Part shown: one piece after another, positions 1-9,015 of the stretch
How the letters are laid out: each line of letters begins with the position of its first letter
How positions within the stretch are numbered: the stretch's first letter is position 1
NCBI GenBank assembly: GCA_965243485.1
Contig: CBDEVP010000001.1
Coordinates: forward strand, 2,356,001-2,420,000
Length of the DNA stretch: 64,000 bases
Source: UBA7330 sp965243485
Lineage (GTDB): Bacteria > Bacteroidota > Bacteroidia > Cytophagales > Cyclobacteriaceae
Reading direction: 5' to 3'
The notes under the pieces: generated by a model
Told to the model about the DNA's origin: nothing
Databases searched by the model: none
What the model saw: the letters and a program-made list of their open reading frames with translations, nothing else
Translations under genes and position numbers: made by a program

Positions 1-2
1 GT

Positions 3-2624
3 GCAATTACGGTCACAGCCACACTGGATAATGCAGTTGATGGTGGGTTTACAATAGACGTCAGTACTACAGACGGAACAGCTGCAGCAGGAACTGATTA
101 CACAGCGGTTAGCAATGAAACCCTGACCTTTGCAGGTGCCGCGGGTGAGACTCAGGTGTTTACTATGACACCAACAGTCGATAGTGAAGCTGAAGATGCT
201 GAAACCCTGACTGTCAGCATGAGTAACCTGGGAGGTACAGCTTTAAATGTATCAACCACTGATGAAGCCATGATTACCATTACCAATGATGATCATGCGC
301 CGGTATTTACTTCAGCTGTAGCGGTAGAAGTTTTGGAAAACCTTAAATCGGTTCAAGATGTCGCAGCTACGGATTCAGATTCAGGTGAAACGCTAACCTA
401 CAGTGTAAGCGGTGGAGCAGATGAAAGCCGGTTCAGCATAGATGTTGCAACCGGAGCCTTGAGTTTTGTGGATGCACCCGATTATGAAAATGCGGCTGAT
501 GCTGATAAGAATAATGTGTACGATGTACAGGTCACTGCCTCCGATGGCACAAACAGTACGGATCAGGTTATCTCAGTAACTGTGAAAGATGTGAACGACA
601 ATTCACCTGTCTTTACTTCAACTGATGCGGCAGATGTTGATGAGCACACAACAGCGCTATTGACTGTGACTGCAACAGACGCAGATGCAGGGACGTCCAT
701 CAGCTTTAGTCTGACAGGAGGGGATGATCAGTCAAAATTCAGCATCAACTCATCTACTGGTGAACTAATATTTGCAGATGCTCCTGATCACGAAAATGCC
801 ACTGATGCAAACGGTGATAACGATTACCTGGTGACGGTAAGGGCAAGTGACGGAACCAATCATACTGATCAAATCATCACCGTATTTGTACAGGATGTCA
901 ATGATAACTCACCGGTGATTACTTCTGCCAACTCGGTAAGCATAGATGAAAATAACACAGCAGTTATGATGGTTACTGCCACCGATGCGGATGCAACCAG
1001 CATGGTGACTTATGACATCACTGGTGGCCTGGATCAGGGTTTGTTTTCAATCAACAATACTTCGGGTGAATTGACATTTGTCAGCGCACCGGATGCTGAG
1101 AATGCTTCAGATTCCGATAAGGACAATGAATACCTGGTGGAGGTCACCGCAACTGACGGATTACATACCGATGTTCAGACAATTACCATCGCAGTGACAG
1201 ACGTAGACGACAATGCACCGGTTATCTCGGGAACATTTACCGGAGAGGTAGCCGAAGGCTTCGCAGAAGAGGTCGTAACAGTTGATGGGACCATCTCAAT
1301 TAGTGATGCAGATATCAACGACACCCCGGTATTTACAGCAATTGATGGCGTAGCCGGAGATAATAAGTACGGTACATTTAGCCTGACAGGAACCACGTGG
1401 ACCTTTACCCTTGATCATGCCGCTGTGGAACAACTGGATGCGATTGATCAGGTGACAGACAGCATTGTTCTATCTGCCTCCGATGGATCGACACAAAAGA
1501 TCACAATAACGATTACCGGTAAAGACCCTGACAACGACAGAGATGATATCAGCGACTATGTTGATGCCGATGATGACAACGATGGCACACTGGATGTTGA
1601 TGATGCTTTCCCTTTGGATCCTTCCGAGGATACCGATACCGATGGTGATGGTACGGGCAACAATGCCGATACGGATGATGACAATGACGGTACACTTGAC
1701 ACCGAAGATGCATTCCCGTTAGATCCTTCTGAAGATACGGATACGGATGGAGACGGAACAGGCAATAATGCTGATACCGATGATGACAACGATGGCACAA
1801 CGGATGTTGATGACGCTTTCCCTTTGGATCCTTCCGAGGATACGGATACCGATGGTGATGGTACCGGCAACAATGCTGATACCGATGACGACAACGATGG
1901 CACTTTGGATACTGAAGATGCTTTCCCGTTAGATCCTTCGGAAGACATTGATACTGACGGCGATGGAACAGGCAATAATGCTGACACCGACGATGACAAC
2001 GATGGTACACCGGATACCGAGGATGCCTTTCCAATCGATCCCCAGGAAGACACGGATACTGACGGTGATGGTATTGGTAACAACGCCGATGACAATGATG
2101 ACAATGACCCCTTCCCGGATCATGAGGATGAATTTCCTCTGATCCCTAGCGGAACCAGTGATATGGACGGAGACGGAATCCCTGACAGCGATGAAGGACT
2201 GACAGACACGGATAACGACGGAATACCAAACTATCTGGATGAGGATTCTGACGATGATGAAATAGCTGACGTTGATGAAGGTGTTGAGGATTGTGATAAA
2301 GACGGCATTCCTGATTACCTGGATCCATACAGCTGCCAGGACCTGATGACCAGGAAGATCCTCACAGCCAACAATGACGGATATAATGATCAGTTTGTGA
2401 TCAAAGGGATTGATAAGTTCCCTGATAATCAAGTGATCATCTATAACCGGTGGGGCGCTGTGGTCTGGGAGATCGAGCATTATGACAACGAAGATCCGGA
2501 AAAGTCCTTCATGGGAATATCCAATAAGATCGGAAGTAGCCAGAGACTACCGGGAGGCACCTACTTCTACGTGATTATCCGGGGTGGAGAGAAAACACAA
2601 AAAGGATACTTCGTCCTTAATTAA
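3..2624 (+). CDS. Secreted multidomain calcium-binding adhesin with type IX (CHU_C, type B) sorting domain; 5' partial
   Basis: The frame is open from the first bases of the window, so the start lies upstream. In order it shows a Calx-beta-like module (nt 1-290), three cadherin-like repeats (about nt 290-1215, each closing with a DVNDN or DVDDN motif), a VCBS-like module (nt 1225-1520, with the typical GTFSLTGTTWTFTL strand), five to six thrombospondin type 3 repeats rich in DTDGDG and DDDND (nt 1530-2340), and a C-terminal gliding-motility/T9SS type B sorting domain (nt 2350-2621, ANNDGYNDQF, IYNRWG, GTYFYVI). Cadherin and TSP3 modules bind calcium, so this is probably a cell-surface or released adhesin exported by the type IX system. 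PorP/SprF and OmpA genes follow on the same strand, the usual neighbourhood for CHU_C proteins. The ligand is unknown. Confidence 0.9.
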   Translation, partial: AITVTATLDNAVDGGFTIDVSTTDGTAAAGTDYTAVSNETLTFAGAAGETQVFTMTPTVDSEAEDAETLTVSMSNLGGTALNVSTTDEAMITITNDDHAPVFTSAVAVEVLENLKSVQDVAATDSDSGETLTYSVSGGADESRFSIDVATGALSFVDAPDYENAADADKNNVYDVQVTASDGTNSTDQVISVTVKDVNDNSPVFTSTDAADVDEHTTALLTVTATDADAGTSISFSLTGGDDQSKFSINSSTGELIFADAPDHENATDANGDNDYLVTVRASDGTNHTDQIITVFVQDVNDNSPVITSANSVSIDENNTAVMMVTATDADATSMVTYDITGGLDQGLFSINNTSGELTFVSAPDAENASDSDKDNEYLVEVTATDGLHTDVQTITIAVTDVDDNAPVISGTFTGEVAEGFAEEVVTVDGTISISDADINDTPVFTAIDGVAGDNKYGTFSLTGTTWTFTLDHAAVEQLDAIDQVTDSIVLSASDGSTQKITITITGKDPDNDRDDISDYVDADDDNDGTLDVDDAFPLDPSEDTDTDGDGTGNNADTDDDNDGTLDTEDAFPLDPSEDTDTDGDGTGNNADTDDDNDGTTDVDDAFPLDPSEDTDTDGDGTGNNADTDDDNDGTLDTEDAFPLDPSEDIDTDGDGTGNNADTDDDNDGTPDTEDAFPIDPQEDTDTDGDGIGNNADDNDDNDPFPDHEDEFPLIPSGTSDMDGDGIPDSDEGLTDTDNDGIPNYLDEDSDDDEIADVDEGVEDCDKDGIPDYLDPYSCQDLMTRKILTANNDGYNDQFVIKGIDKFPDNQVIIYNRWGAVVWEIEHYDNEDPEKSFMGISNKIGSSQRLPGGTYFYVIIRGGEKTQKGYFVLN
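1569..2095 (+). repeat. Tandem 105-bp repeats encoding TSP3 calcium-binding units
   Basis: A unit of about 105 bp (35 codons, DDDNDGT..DAFPLDPSEDTDTDGDGTGNNADT) recurs about five times, beginning near 1570, 1675, 1780, 1885 and 1990. The last copy is the most diverged. Synonymous changes between copies show they are old enough to have drifted while the protein was kept. Confidence 0.85.
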
Positions 2625-2667
2625 TCGAATAAGAATTTAAGAAAACAAAGCAGAAAAAATGAAATAA

Positions 2668-2709
2668 GCCCCGCCTGAGGCGGGGCGAATTCTCCCGCCC
2701 AAAGCGGGA
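2668..2709 (+). terminator. Two adjacent GC-rich hairpins between the adhesin and porP-like genes
   Basis: GCCCCGCC-TGA-GGCGGGGC (2668-2686) is a perfect 8-bp stem, followed at 2693-2709 by TCCCGC-CCAAA-GCGGGA. Neither has a U-tract, so they may act as a weak terminator, an mRNA-stabilising structure or a dispersed repeat. Confidence 0.5.
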
Positions 2710-2733
2710 TGTCCACTAAAAATCAAGATACAC

Positions 2734-3645
2734 ATGAAATCAATAATCATCACAGCAACATTATTACTGGCAAGTTTAGCTGTAAGTGCACAGCAGGAAT
2801 TGATGATCACCCAGTATATGCATAACGGGTTGTTTATGAACCCGGCCTATGCAGGCGTACACGGTGGTATCAGTGCAAGTGTCCTGCACCGCCAACAATG
2901 GGTAGGGGTGGAGGGAGCTCCAAATACGCAATTGTTCAGCATCCACAGTCCCATCAAATACCATAACTATTCTTTGGGCGCTGTTTTGTACCGGGATAAG
3001 ATCGGAATTGCCTCTCAGCAGGGGGGGTACTTTTCCTATGCTTACCGGATCAGGTTAGGATCAGATCTGCAACTGTCTATGGGTTTACAGACAAACCTGC
3101 AGAATTACGCCACAAATTATTCTGAAGGCATGAATCCACTTTATCAATCCGGAGATACTGAAATTCAGGGGAATACAAGCTTGTTCAAAGTGAACTTTGG
3201 GGCCGGGTTATTCCTGCATTCAGAGAAATTCTACGTAGGAGTTTCCGTCCCCAGGATATTGCATCAGCAATTGAATGCCAATGATCCGGACAATATTTTT
3301 ACGGAGTCGGTAAGGCATTACTATGGGACTGCCGGAGTGGTAATACCCGTGGGCAGCCAGCTATATATCAAACCTAATGTCCTGGTGAAGAGTGTTCCCG
3401 GTGCACCCGTTCAGTTTGACCTTAACCTGAATACCCTGATAAGTGATGTAATATGGGCTGGTGTTTCTTATAGATCACTGGAGAGTCTGGATGGGCTTTT
3501 GGGCATACAGATCAATCCACAATTATTACTGGGATATGCACACGACTTCACCGTGAATGAACTGGGAGCTACTTCTCACGAGATCATGTTGAGTTATGTC
3601 ATCGAAAGAAAGGATACAAAGATTTTGACACCCAGATATTTCTAA
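2734..3645 (+). CDS. PorP/SprF family type IX secretion-associated outer membrane protein
   Basis: This 303-aa protein has an N-terminal signal peptide (about residues 1-19, ending SAQQ) and the family hallmark MNPAYAG around residue 37, followed by alternating short beta strands expected of an outer-membrane barrel. PorP/SprF proteins help anchor or export T9SS cargo and are often encoded next to a CHU_C-domain protein and an OmpA-like protein, exactly the order seen here. The next gene begins 12 nt after the stop, so the two are probably cotranscribed. It is more likely one of several paralogues specific to the upstream adhesin than the core PorP of the secretion machine. Confidence 0.9.
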   Translation: MKSIIITATLLLASLAVSAQQELMITQYMHNGLFMNPAYAGVHGGISASVLHRQQWVGVEGAPNTQLFSIHSPIKYHNYSLGAVLYRDKIGIASQQGGYFSYAYRIRLGSDLQLSMGLQTNLQNYATNYSEGMNPLYQSGDTEIQGNTSLFKVNFGAGLFLHSEKFYVGVSVPRILHQQLNANDPDNIFTESVRHYYGTAGVVIPVGSQLYIKPNVLVKSVPGAPVQFDLNLNTLISDVIWAGVSYRSLESLDGLLGIQINPQLLLGYAHDFTVNELGATSHEIMLSYVIERKDTKILTPRYF

Positions 3646-3657
3646 AAAGCAGTAAGT

Positions 3658-5631
3658 ATGAAAACCAAATTACTCATTATTCTATCCATTTTCATTGGGC
3701 TGAATTTTTCCTCGAAGGCAGATAATTCAGACAAGAACGAATTTCAAAAAACGATTGAATATGCTGACAGGGCCTTTGAAGCACTGGATTTTTCTGATGC
3801 CATCAAATACTACAATGAGGCCCTTAGGATTAAACCTTCCAAGCGTATACACATGAAGCTGGCGGATTGCTATCAAAAGATCCATGAACCGGAAAAGGCG
3901 ATAACTGAAATCGAGAAGGCCATGCAGATAGAATCCCTGAATAAAGCAGAAATCATGATGTATGGCGAAGTATTGATTGATGCGGGTGAATATGATAAAG
4001 CCTATGAGGTATTGAAGGATTATGTGGATGAGTCCTATTGGGTGGAAAAGAAGATGGAAGGGATCAGGGACCTGGATGCTTTTTTCCAATATGAGGAGGG
4101 ATATCAGGTAAAAACCACCCCCTTCAGTACCGCTGAATCGGAGTTCAGTCCGGCATTTTATGAAGGCGGCCTGGTCATCGTTGCTTCCAGAAATGACAAA
4201 AACCCATTCAGTCCAAAATACAATTGGGATGACAGCGGCTATCTGGATTTCTTCTATGTGAATGAGGAAAATGAAGTGAAGAAAATGCATAAAAAGCTAA
4301 ATACCCAGTATCACGAGGGGCCAGCGGTTTTTTATGACAATGATCAAAAAGTCATATTCACAAGAAACCAGTTTGAAGCAAACAATGGGAGGATCCCCGG
4401 AGAAAAAGTCAACCATCTGAAGCTCTTTTACTCAGAGAAGAAAGCCAATGGTAAATGGAAATCTCCGAAAATGCTGCCTTTCAATGTTCCCGGATATTCG
4501 TTTGGCCATCCGGCAATCAATGATGAAGGCACCGAACTGTACTTTGCCAGCAATATGGAAGGGGGACTTGGTGGCACAGATCTGTATAAAGTCACCTTTG
4601 ATGGAAATGAATGGTCAGCCCCGGTTTCATTAGGCAAAGGGATCAATACGGAGAAGGATGAGCAATTCCCATTTTATTATGAAGGAAATCTTTATTTTGC
4701 AAGTAATGGAATGCAAGGCCTCGGAGGACTTGATATTTTCAAAGTTGATCTCTCCGGTGATCGAGAGCCGGCAAACCTGGGAGCGCCCTTCAATACCCGT
4801 TACGACGATTTTGGTTTGATCCTGTCACCATCAGAAAATAAAGGTTACTTCTCCAGCAACAGGGAGGGTGGATCCGGTAAAGATGATATTTACGAATTCA
4901 GCAGGGTTGAACAAGAGATCAATATCAAATTGCTGGATGAAGAAACCGGTGAACCTGTCACAGGAAATATCCGGGTGATGGAAACCGCAGAGAAGAACCT
5001 TTTTGGTGAAGTGAAAAATGTAAGCAATTACCAGGTCAGGACCATCAGAGGAGCCAGGCTGATCGTCACCGCCTCAGCAGATGGGTATACCAGTTCAGCA
5101 ACCACTTTTGATACCAGGTCGGTTCCGATGGATGATACTCAGCCTGAGCTTGAACTAAAACTTAAAGCTCTTGAAACACTCCGTAAATTATATGTGGTCG
5201 TGAAGAATGGGGATGTTATCAGTCAGCAATTGTCGATCAATGCAGACGGAAGTTCACCCGAATTGATGACAGATGGTACCAGCGTGGATTTCAATTTTCT
5301 GATCAATCAGATCTATTATGATTTTGGTGAGGCGGAAGTTAAGGAAACTTTTTTCCAAAACCTTGATCAACTGGCAGAAGTCCTGCTAATGAATAATGAT
5401 TTATCAGTCACTCTTGTTGGTTACGCTGACCCTACGGGTGATGAGCAGTACAACTTGAGGCTCTCTGAAAAACGCGCTCAGGCTGCCGGAGATTATCTGG
5501 TTATGAAAGGCATTTCATCAGATCGGCTGGTCATAGAAGGAAAAGGAGAGATTGAAGCTACCGGGGATTGCATTGAAGAATGCTTACAGTCTTACCGAAG
5601 GACTGAAATAGAAATAGCTATTGAGCATTGA
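3658..5631 (+). CDS. OmpA-family protein with TPR and PD40 (WD40-like) repeats
   Basis: The 657-aa product has a signal peptide (residues 1-21), TPR-like helices (about 28-130), repeated PD40 beta-propeller motifs (about 180-410, for example GGLGGTDLYKV and GLGGLDIFKV), a carboxypeptidase-regulatory-like beta domain (about 420-500) and a C-terminal OmpA peptidoglycan-binding domain (about 540-657, with VGYADPTGDEQYN and LRLSEKRAQAAGDYL). The architecture resembles PorE-type proteins that tie type IX components to the cell wall. It is the last gene of a three-gene unit with the adhesin and PorP/SprF homologue, and is followed by a clear terminator. The role in secretion or anchoring of the adhesin is inferred from context. 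Confidence 0.88.
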   Translation: MKTKLLIILSIFIGLNFSSKADNSDKNEFQKTIEYADRAFEALDFSDAIKYYNEALRIKPSKRIHMKLADCYQKIHEPEKAITEIEKAMQIESLNKAEIMMYGEVLIDAGEYDKAYEVLKDYVDESYWVEKKMEGIRDLDAFFQYEEGYQVKTTPFSTAESEFSPAFYEGGLVIVASRNDKNPFSPKYNWDDSGYLDFFYVNEENEVKKMHKKLNTQYHEGPAVFYDNDQKVIFTRNQFEANNGRIPGEKVNHLKLFYSEKKANGKWKSPKMLPFNVPGYSFGHPAINDEGTELYFASNMEGGLGGTDLYKVTFDGNEWSAPVSLGKGINTEKDEQFPFYYEGNLYFASNGMQGLGGLDIFKVDLSGDREPANLGAPFNTRYDDFGLILSPSENKGYFSSNREGGSGKDDIYEFSRVEQEINIKLLDEETGEPVTGNIRVMETAEKNLFGEVKNVSNYQVRTIRGARLIVTASADGYTSSATTFDTRSVPMDDTQPELELKLKALETLRKLYVVVKNGDVISQQLSINADGSSPELMTDGTSVDFNFLINQIYYDFGEAEVKETFFQNLDQLAEVLLMNNDLSVTLVGYADPTGDEQYNLRLSEKRAQAAGDYLVMKGISSDRLVIEGKGEIEATGDCIEECLQSYRRTEIEIAIEH

Positions 5632-5652
5632 GTGAGGTTGAGGTGATTGAAG

Positions 5653-5682
5653 AGCTTGTCTTGTGAAAGGCAGGCTTTTTTT
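5653..5682 (+). terminator. Rho-independent terminator after the adhesin/PorP/OmpA unit
   Basis: AGCTTGTC pairs with GGCAGGCT (8 bp including two G-U pairs) around an 8-nt loop and is followed by a run of six T. It lies about 20 nt after the OmpA-family stop codon. Confidence 0.8.
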
Positions 5683-5683
5683 A

Positions 5684-6093
5684 TGCCCTTATCGCTACCC
5701 TGATAGGAGAAGGATCACCAGTTTGTCGGTTGGATTTTTTTATGCTATTTTTTCGGAATGAGCTATTTATTTGAAGAAAGGGTTAAAGTCTGATACCCTA
5801 ACCCTTGATCTCATTTACACACTTTATTGGATACTGTCTACTGAAGATTGATTTTTCATTTCTATACCCTCCTGATATAGATTTTACCACTTTTTATTGC
5901 CTGGTAGGTACACGAATCCTGTCATTAAAGGTTCCTGCTATCAGATTTTTACATAAATTTCTTGTTGAGAATATTTGTCCCGTTGATTTAGTGGATAATT
6001 TGAACCAAACCAAAGACAACCGATCCCGACCTGTTGACCATAACACTTAATGTATTTTGGTTTTATTACCGGTTTTTTAGTGATTAAATACCC
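5684..6093. other. Intergenic region, no supported gene
   Basis: About 400 bp between a terminator and the next gene. An 81-codon open frame at 5805-6050 has no domain signature, no convincing ribosome binding site and unlikely composition. The region presumably holds the promoter of the ATPase/MscS unit, but I see no clear consensus. Confidence 0.4.
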
Positions 6094-9015
6094 ATGCAAA
6101 AAGAACTAGCTGCCTTAAAGTCGAGTTACAGCGAGCTTATCAATAAGAAGCTTTTCAAAAGTTTCGAGCAGGTAATCAGGGACGAGATAGCCGGATTTGT
6201 TGAACTGGACACCAAAATACATGAAGAATATAGCTCGGGAGACTCTTCAAGAAAGGGGTTAATTTCTACGAAGCAATCCATATTAAACCATACGGCAGGA
6301 TACTGGAGCGAATCAGACCCGGTCACCTTTAGCGAATTTGCGGAGGATTTTCTCAGTAACATGACCTCAGCAATGGAGTGGTTTCCGGAAGTAACTACAG
6401 AGGCTCAACTCCCGGAGCGATTTAAGATCAATAAAAGTGACCCGTTCCACCATTCATTTCTGAAAACCTTTAAGATCTTTTTCTGGCAAATTTCCCAGTT
6501 ACCAAACAGGATTTTGAAGAAAAGAGTTGTCTATTGGAAGCATCAGGTCCCGGTCCAGAATGTTATTCTCAAACACCTCGTTTACCAGGTGTACAGAGAC
6601 GCTCAGCCACTGTTAATCCCTCATTATTCAGCGTTGATGGAGGCTTACATCAAGCTTTATGCCTGGGAATCTTCACATCAGTTTCCGGGATATGTGGCAG
6701 AGGGTATGAACTTCTCGGATGCTTTGACAGACAAAGGATCTCAGAATAGGAAGCTCCTTAAAAAGCAATTGAAAGACTATACTGAAGTGGCATTGGATCA
6801 ATTGCAGGATGCTCTCGAGCGTGTGGGTACCATTGAATTATCAGCCAAAAAATACCGGCGAAAAAGTATTGAGAGGGAAATTCAAAAATTAGAAGAGAAA
6901 TGGATAGCGCACGAGAAAGGCTGGAGCAATACGTTTGACGTTTTCCTGGAGTCATGGAGGTCTGAGCTAACCCTGCAAACGTTGGTTTTACAGGCTGGTG
7001 AGCACCTGGACCTGTTTCTGGAAGGCCAGTCCGAAAATATCAACAGGTATGTCGGGAAAGAGCTGGATGAAATTGACAATTTTATCAAAGAAGCCCATGA
7101 CCAGATCGAAGAAGCCGGCGAATCCCTGCCAGGTGTATTGAAGCAATGTATGTACAAGGCTAAAAAAACCCTGGATCAGGAAATTATTCCTGCATTACTG
7201 GATAAGATCGGTAATAAAAACATGGTCAACGGAATTGCAAGGCTTGAAGCCTCTGTATTTAATGACCTGGAAGCACTTGCTACCAAACGAAGGATTTCCA
7301 AAGAGCCGATCGATTTTCTGAGGCCGCTGCGAGATGATGAGATTACAATCACTTCACCTCAGGACCTGATCAAATTTGAATCCGCTCCCAAACTTGCTGA
7401 ACGATTCGGCGAAGCCAGGGCAGAACTTGTCAACAGGCTCAATGACATCCTGCATGCAGCGCAGGATACAGATCATATGATTCTTTATGGATTAACAGCA
7501 TCCTTAGAGGAACATGTTGCCAGCAAGGATGCTTCAGCTGCATCTATAGTGGCCCTGAAGAGCCTGAACCGATCAGCCGCAAGGGTAAATGATATACGGA
7601 ATTCAATAAAGCAATGCATTGATGAATCGAATGAAGCTATTATTCAGGCCGTAACCGAATACAGTGACGCCTTAAACCGGCTGACTAAAAATGAGAACTA
7701 TCATGAGTTGAGGCTTCGGGTCATTAAAGCCAAGGCCATCAAGTCTGGCGAGGAATACAAAAATGTGGTTTTTCATTGGCTCAGCCAAACATACAATAAT
7801 GCAAGAGACGGTGCTCAGGAGCAGTACTTGCGGGCCAGACAATTAATCAGGAGATATACCCGTAAGTTTAATCTAAATGCTGACAATGAAGTAAACATTG
7901 AGGTTTCTAATTTTTTGATTGATTCAGTCAATCTGATAGATTCCCTCCCGCTGATCTATCGGAATCTCTATCAAATAAAACCTGTGACCGATCAGGAGCT
8001 TTTTGTCGGGAGGGAAAATGAGCTTAACCAGCTTACCGAAGCCTACAGGCAGTGGACTGACAATAAGAAAGGAGCTGTGGCTATCATTGGAGAGAAATGG
8101 AGCGGGTTGACTTCCATTGTCAACATGATCCAGGGTGGGGATTACCTGAATTATCATTGTAACAGATTTACAGCAAGGTCTTCGCATAATATCAGGGAAG
8201 AACTCTTTACTTTTTTTGAAGGAATTTTGGACAGGAAGTTGAAAGAAGATAGCTCCTGGTCTGAGCTTGCCGAGCTGTTTAACAGCGGCGCAAGAAAAGT
8301 TGTGATCATAGAGGACGTTCATTGCGCTTACTTCAGAAAGATCGGGGGATTTGATGTGTTGATGGGCCTCTCTGAGCTCATCCAGAGTACTTCACAGCAG
8401 GTTTTTTGGATTGTTACCTGCAATTTGTATGTCTGGCAGTACCTTCAAAGAACGCTCCAGTTTGATGAATTTTTCCGCTACCACATTGAGCTGCAGGCAC
8501 CTACAGAAAAGGAGATCGAGGAGCTTATCCAGAAGCGAAACCGGATTAGCGGGTACAAACCGCACTTTTTGTATTCGGAGAGTTTTTCCAAATCAAAAAA
8601 GTTCATGAAGAGTTCTGAAGAGGAGCAGCAGAAGATCTTAAAGGAAAAGTTTTTTCAGGACCTGATCAGGTATTCATCCAGCAATATCAGCATGGCGCTG
8701 ATGTTTTATCTGCTTTCCACAAAAGAGATCAAAGGAGACCGGATAGAAATCACTGAATTCAATAAGCCTGATTTTGCTTTTTTGTCTGCCTTGCCGATGG
8801 ACCGGGTGACCACTTTACACCTCCTGATCCTGCATGACGGACTCACCCTGGAGCAGTATTCGGCACTTGCCCGCATCCCGGGTCAAACAAGCAAGCTATT
8901 GTTAGGCAGCATGTTTGAAGACGGCATACTGATCAGGAAGGACGGATCCTACGTGGTAAATCCCCTGATCTACAAGAGTGTGATCTCATTGCTAAAAGCC
9001 AAAAATTTACTTTAA
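6094..9015 (+). CDS. Large coiled-coil protein with AAA/STAND-like ATPase module (degenerate P-loop)
   Basis: The 973-aa protein has no signal peptide. Residues about 1-620 are charged, helical and coiled-coil-like with no recognised family. From about residue 634 an AAA_16/STAND-like module begins with ELFVGRENELNQL. The P-loop position (about residue 666, GEKWSGLTS) lacks the invariant lysine of GxxxxGK[ST], while a Walker-B-like strand (VVIIEDVH, about 736) is present. A C-terminal helical part may be a winged helix. The stop overlaps the start of an MscS channel gene by one base (TAATG), implying translational coupling and a shared job. It may sense or regulate through nucleotide binding without normal hydrolysis. 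Function unknown. Confidence 0.7.
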   Translation: MQKELAALKSSYSELINKKLFKSFEQVIRDEIAGFVELDTKIHEEYSSGDSSRKGLISTKQSILNHTAGYWSESDPVTFSEFAEDFLSNMTSAMEWFPEVTTEAQLPERFKINKSDPFHHSFLKTFKIFFWQISQLPNRILKKRVVYWKHQVPVQNVILKHLVYQVYRDAQPLLIPHYSALMEAYIKLYAWESSHQFPGYVAEGMNFSDALTDKGSQNRKLLKKQLKDYTEVALDQLQDALERVGTIELSAKKYRRKSIEREIQKLEEKWIAHEKGWSNTFDVFLESWRSELTLQTLVLQAGEHLDLFLEGQSENINRYVGKELDEIDNFIKEAHDQIEEAGESLPGVLKQCMYKAKKTLDQEIIPALLDKIGNKNMVNGIARLEASVFNDLEALATKRRISKEPIDFLRPLRDDEITITSPQDLIKFESAPKLAERFGEARAELVNRLNDILHAAQDTDHMILYGLTASLEEHVASKDASAASIVALKSLNRSAARVNDIRNSIKQCIDESNEAIIQAVTEYSDALNRLTKNENYHELRLRVIKAKAIKSGEEYKNVVFHWLSQTYNNARDGAQEQYLRARQLIRRYTRKFNLNADNEVNIEVSNFLIDSVNLIDSLPLIYRNLYQIKPVTDQELFVGRENELNQLTEAYRQWTDNKKGAVAIIGEKWSGLTSIVNMIQGGDYLNYHCNRFTARSSHNIREELFTFFEGILDRKLKEDSSWSELAELFNSGARKVVIIEDVHCAYFRKIGGFDVLMGLSELIQSTSQQVFWIVTCNLYVWQYLQRTLQFDEFFRYHIELQAPTEKEIEELIQKRNRISGYKPHFLYSESFSKSKKFMKSSEEEQQKILKEKFFQDLIRYSSSNISMALMFYLLSTKEIKGDRIEITEFNKPDFAFLSALPMDRVTTLHLLILHDGLTLEQYSALARIPGQTSKLLLGSMFEDGILIRKDGSYVVNPLIYKSVISLLKAKNLL

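Noticed and set aside
1569..2095. Regular 105-bp spacing suggesting a CRISPR-like array
   Set aside because: The repeats are in frame, coding for TSP3 units, with no unique spacers.
1549..2480. Several long open frames on the minus strand and other frames within the TSP3 repeats
   Set aside because: They arise from the repetitive Asp/Gly-rich coding sequence, show periodic nonsense peptides (PSPSVSVSS, PYHHHRYPYP) and lack domains or start signals.
5805..6050. 81-codon frame in the gap after the OmpA-family gene
   Set aside because: No domain, no ribosome binding site, hydrophobic-random composition.
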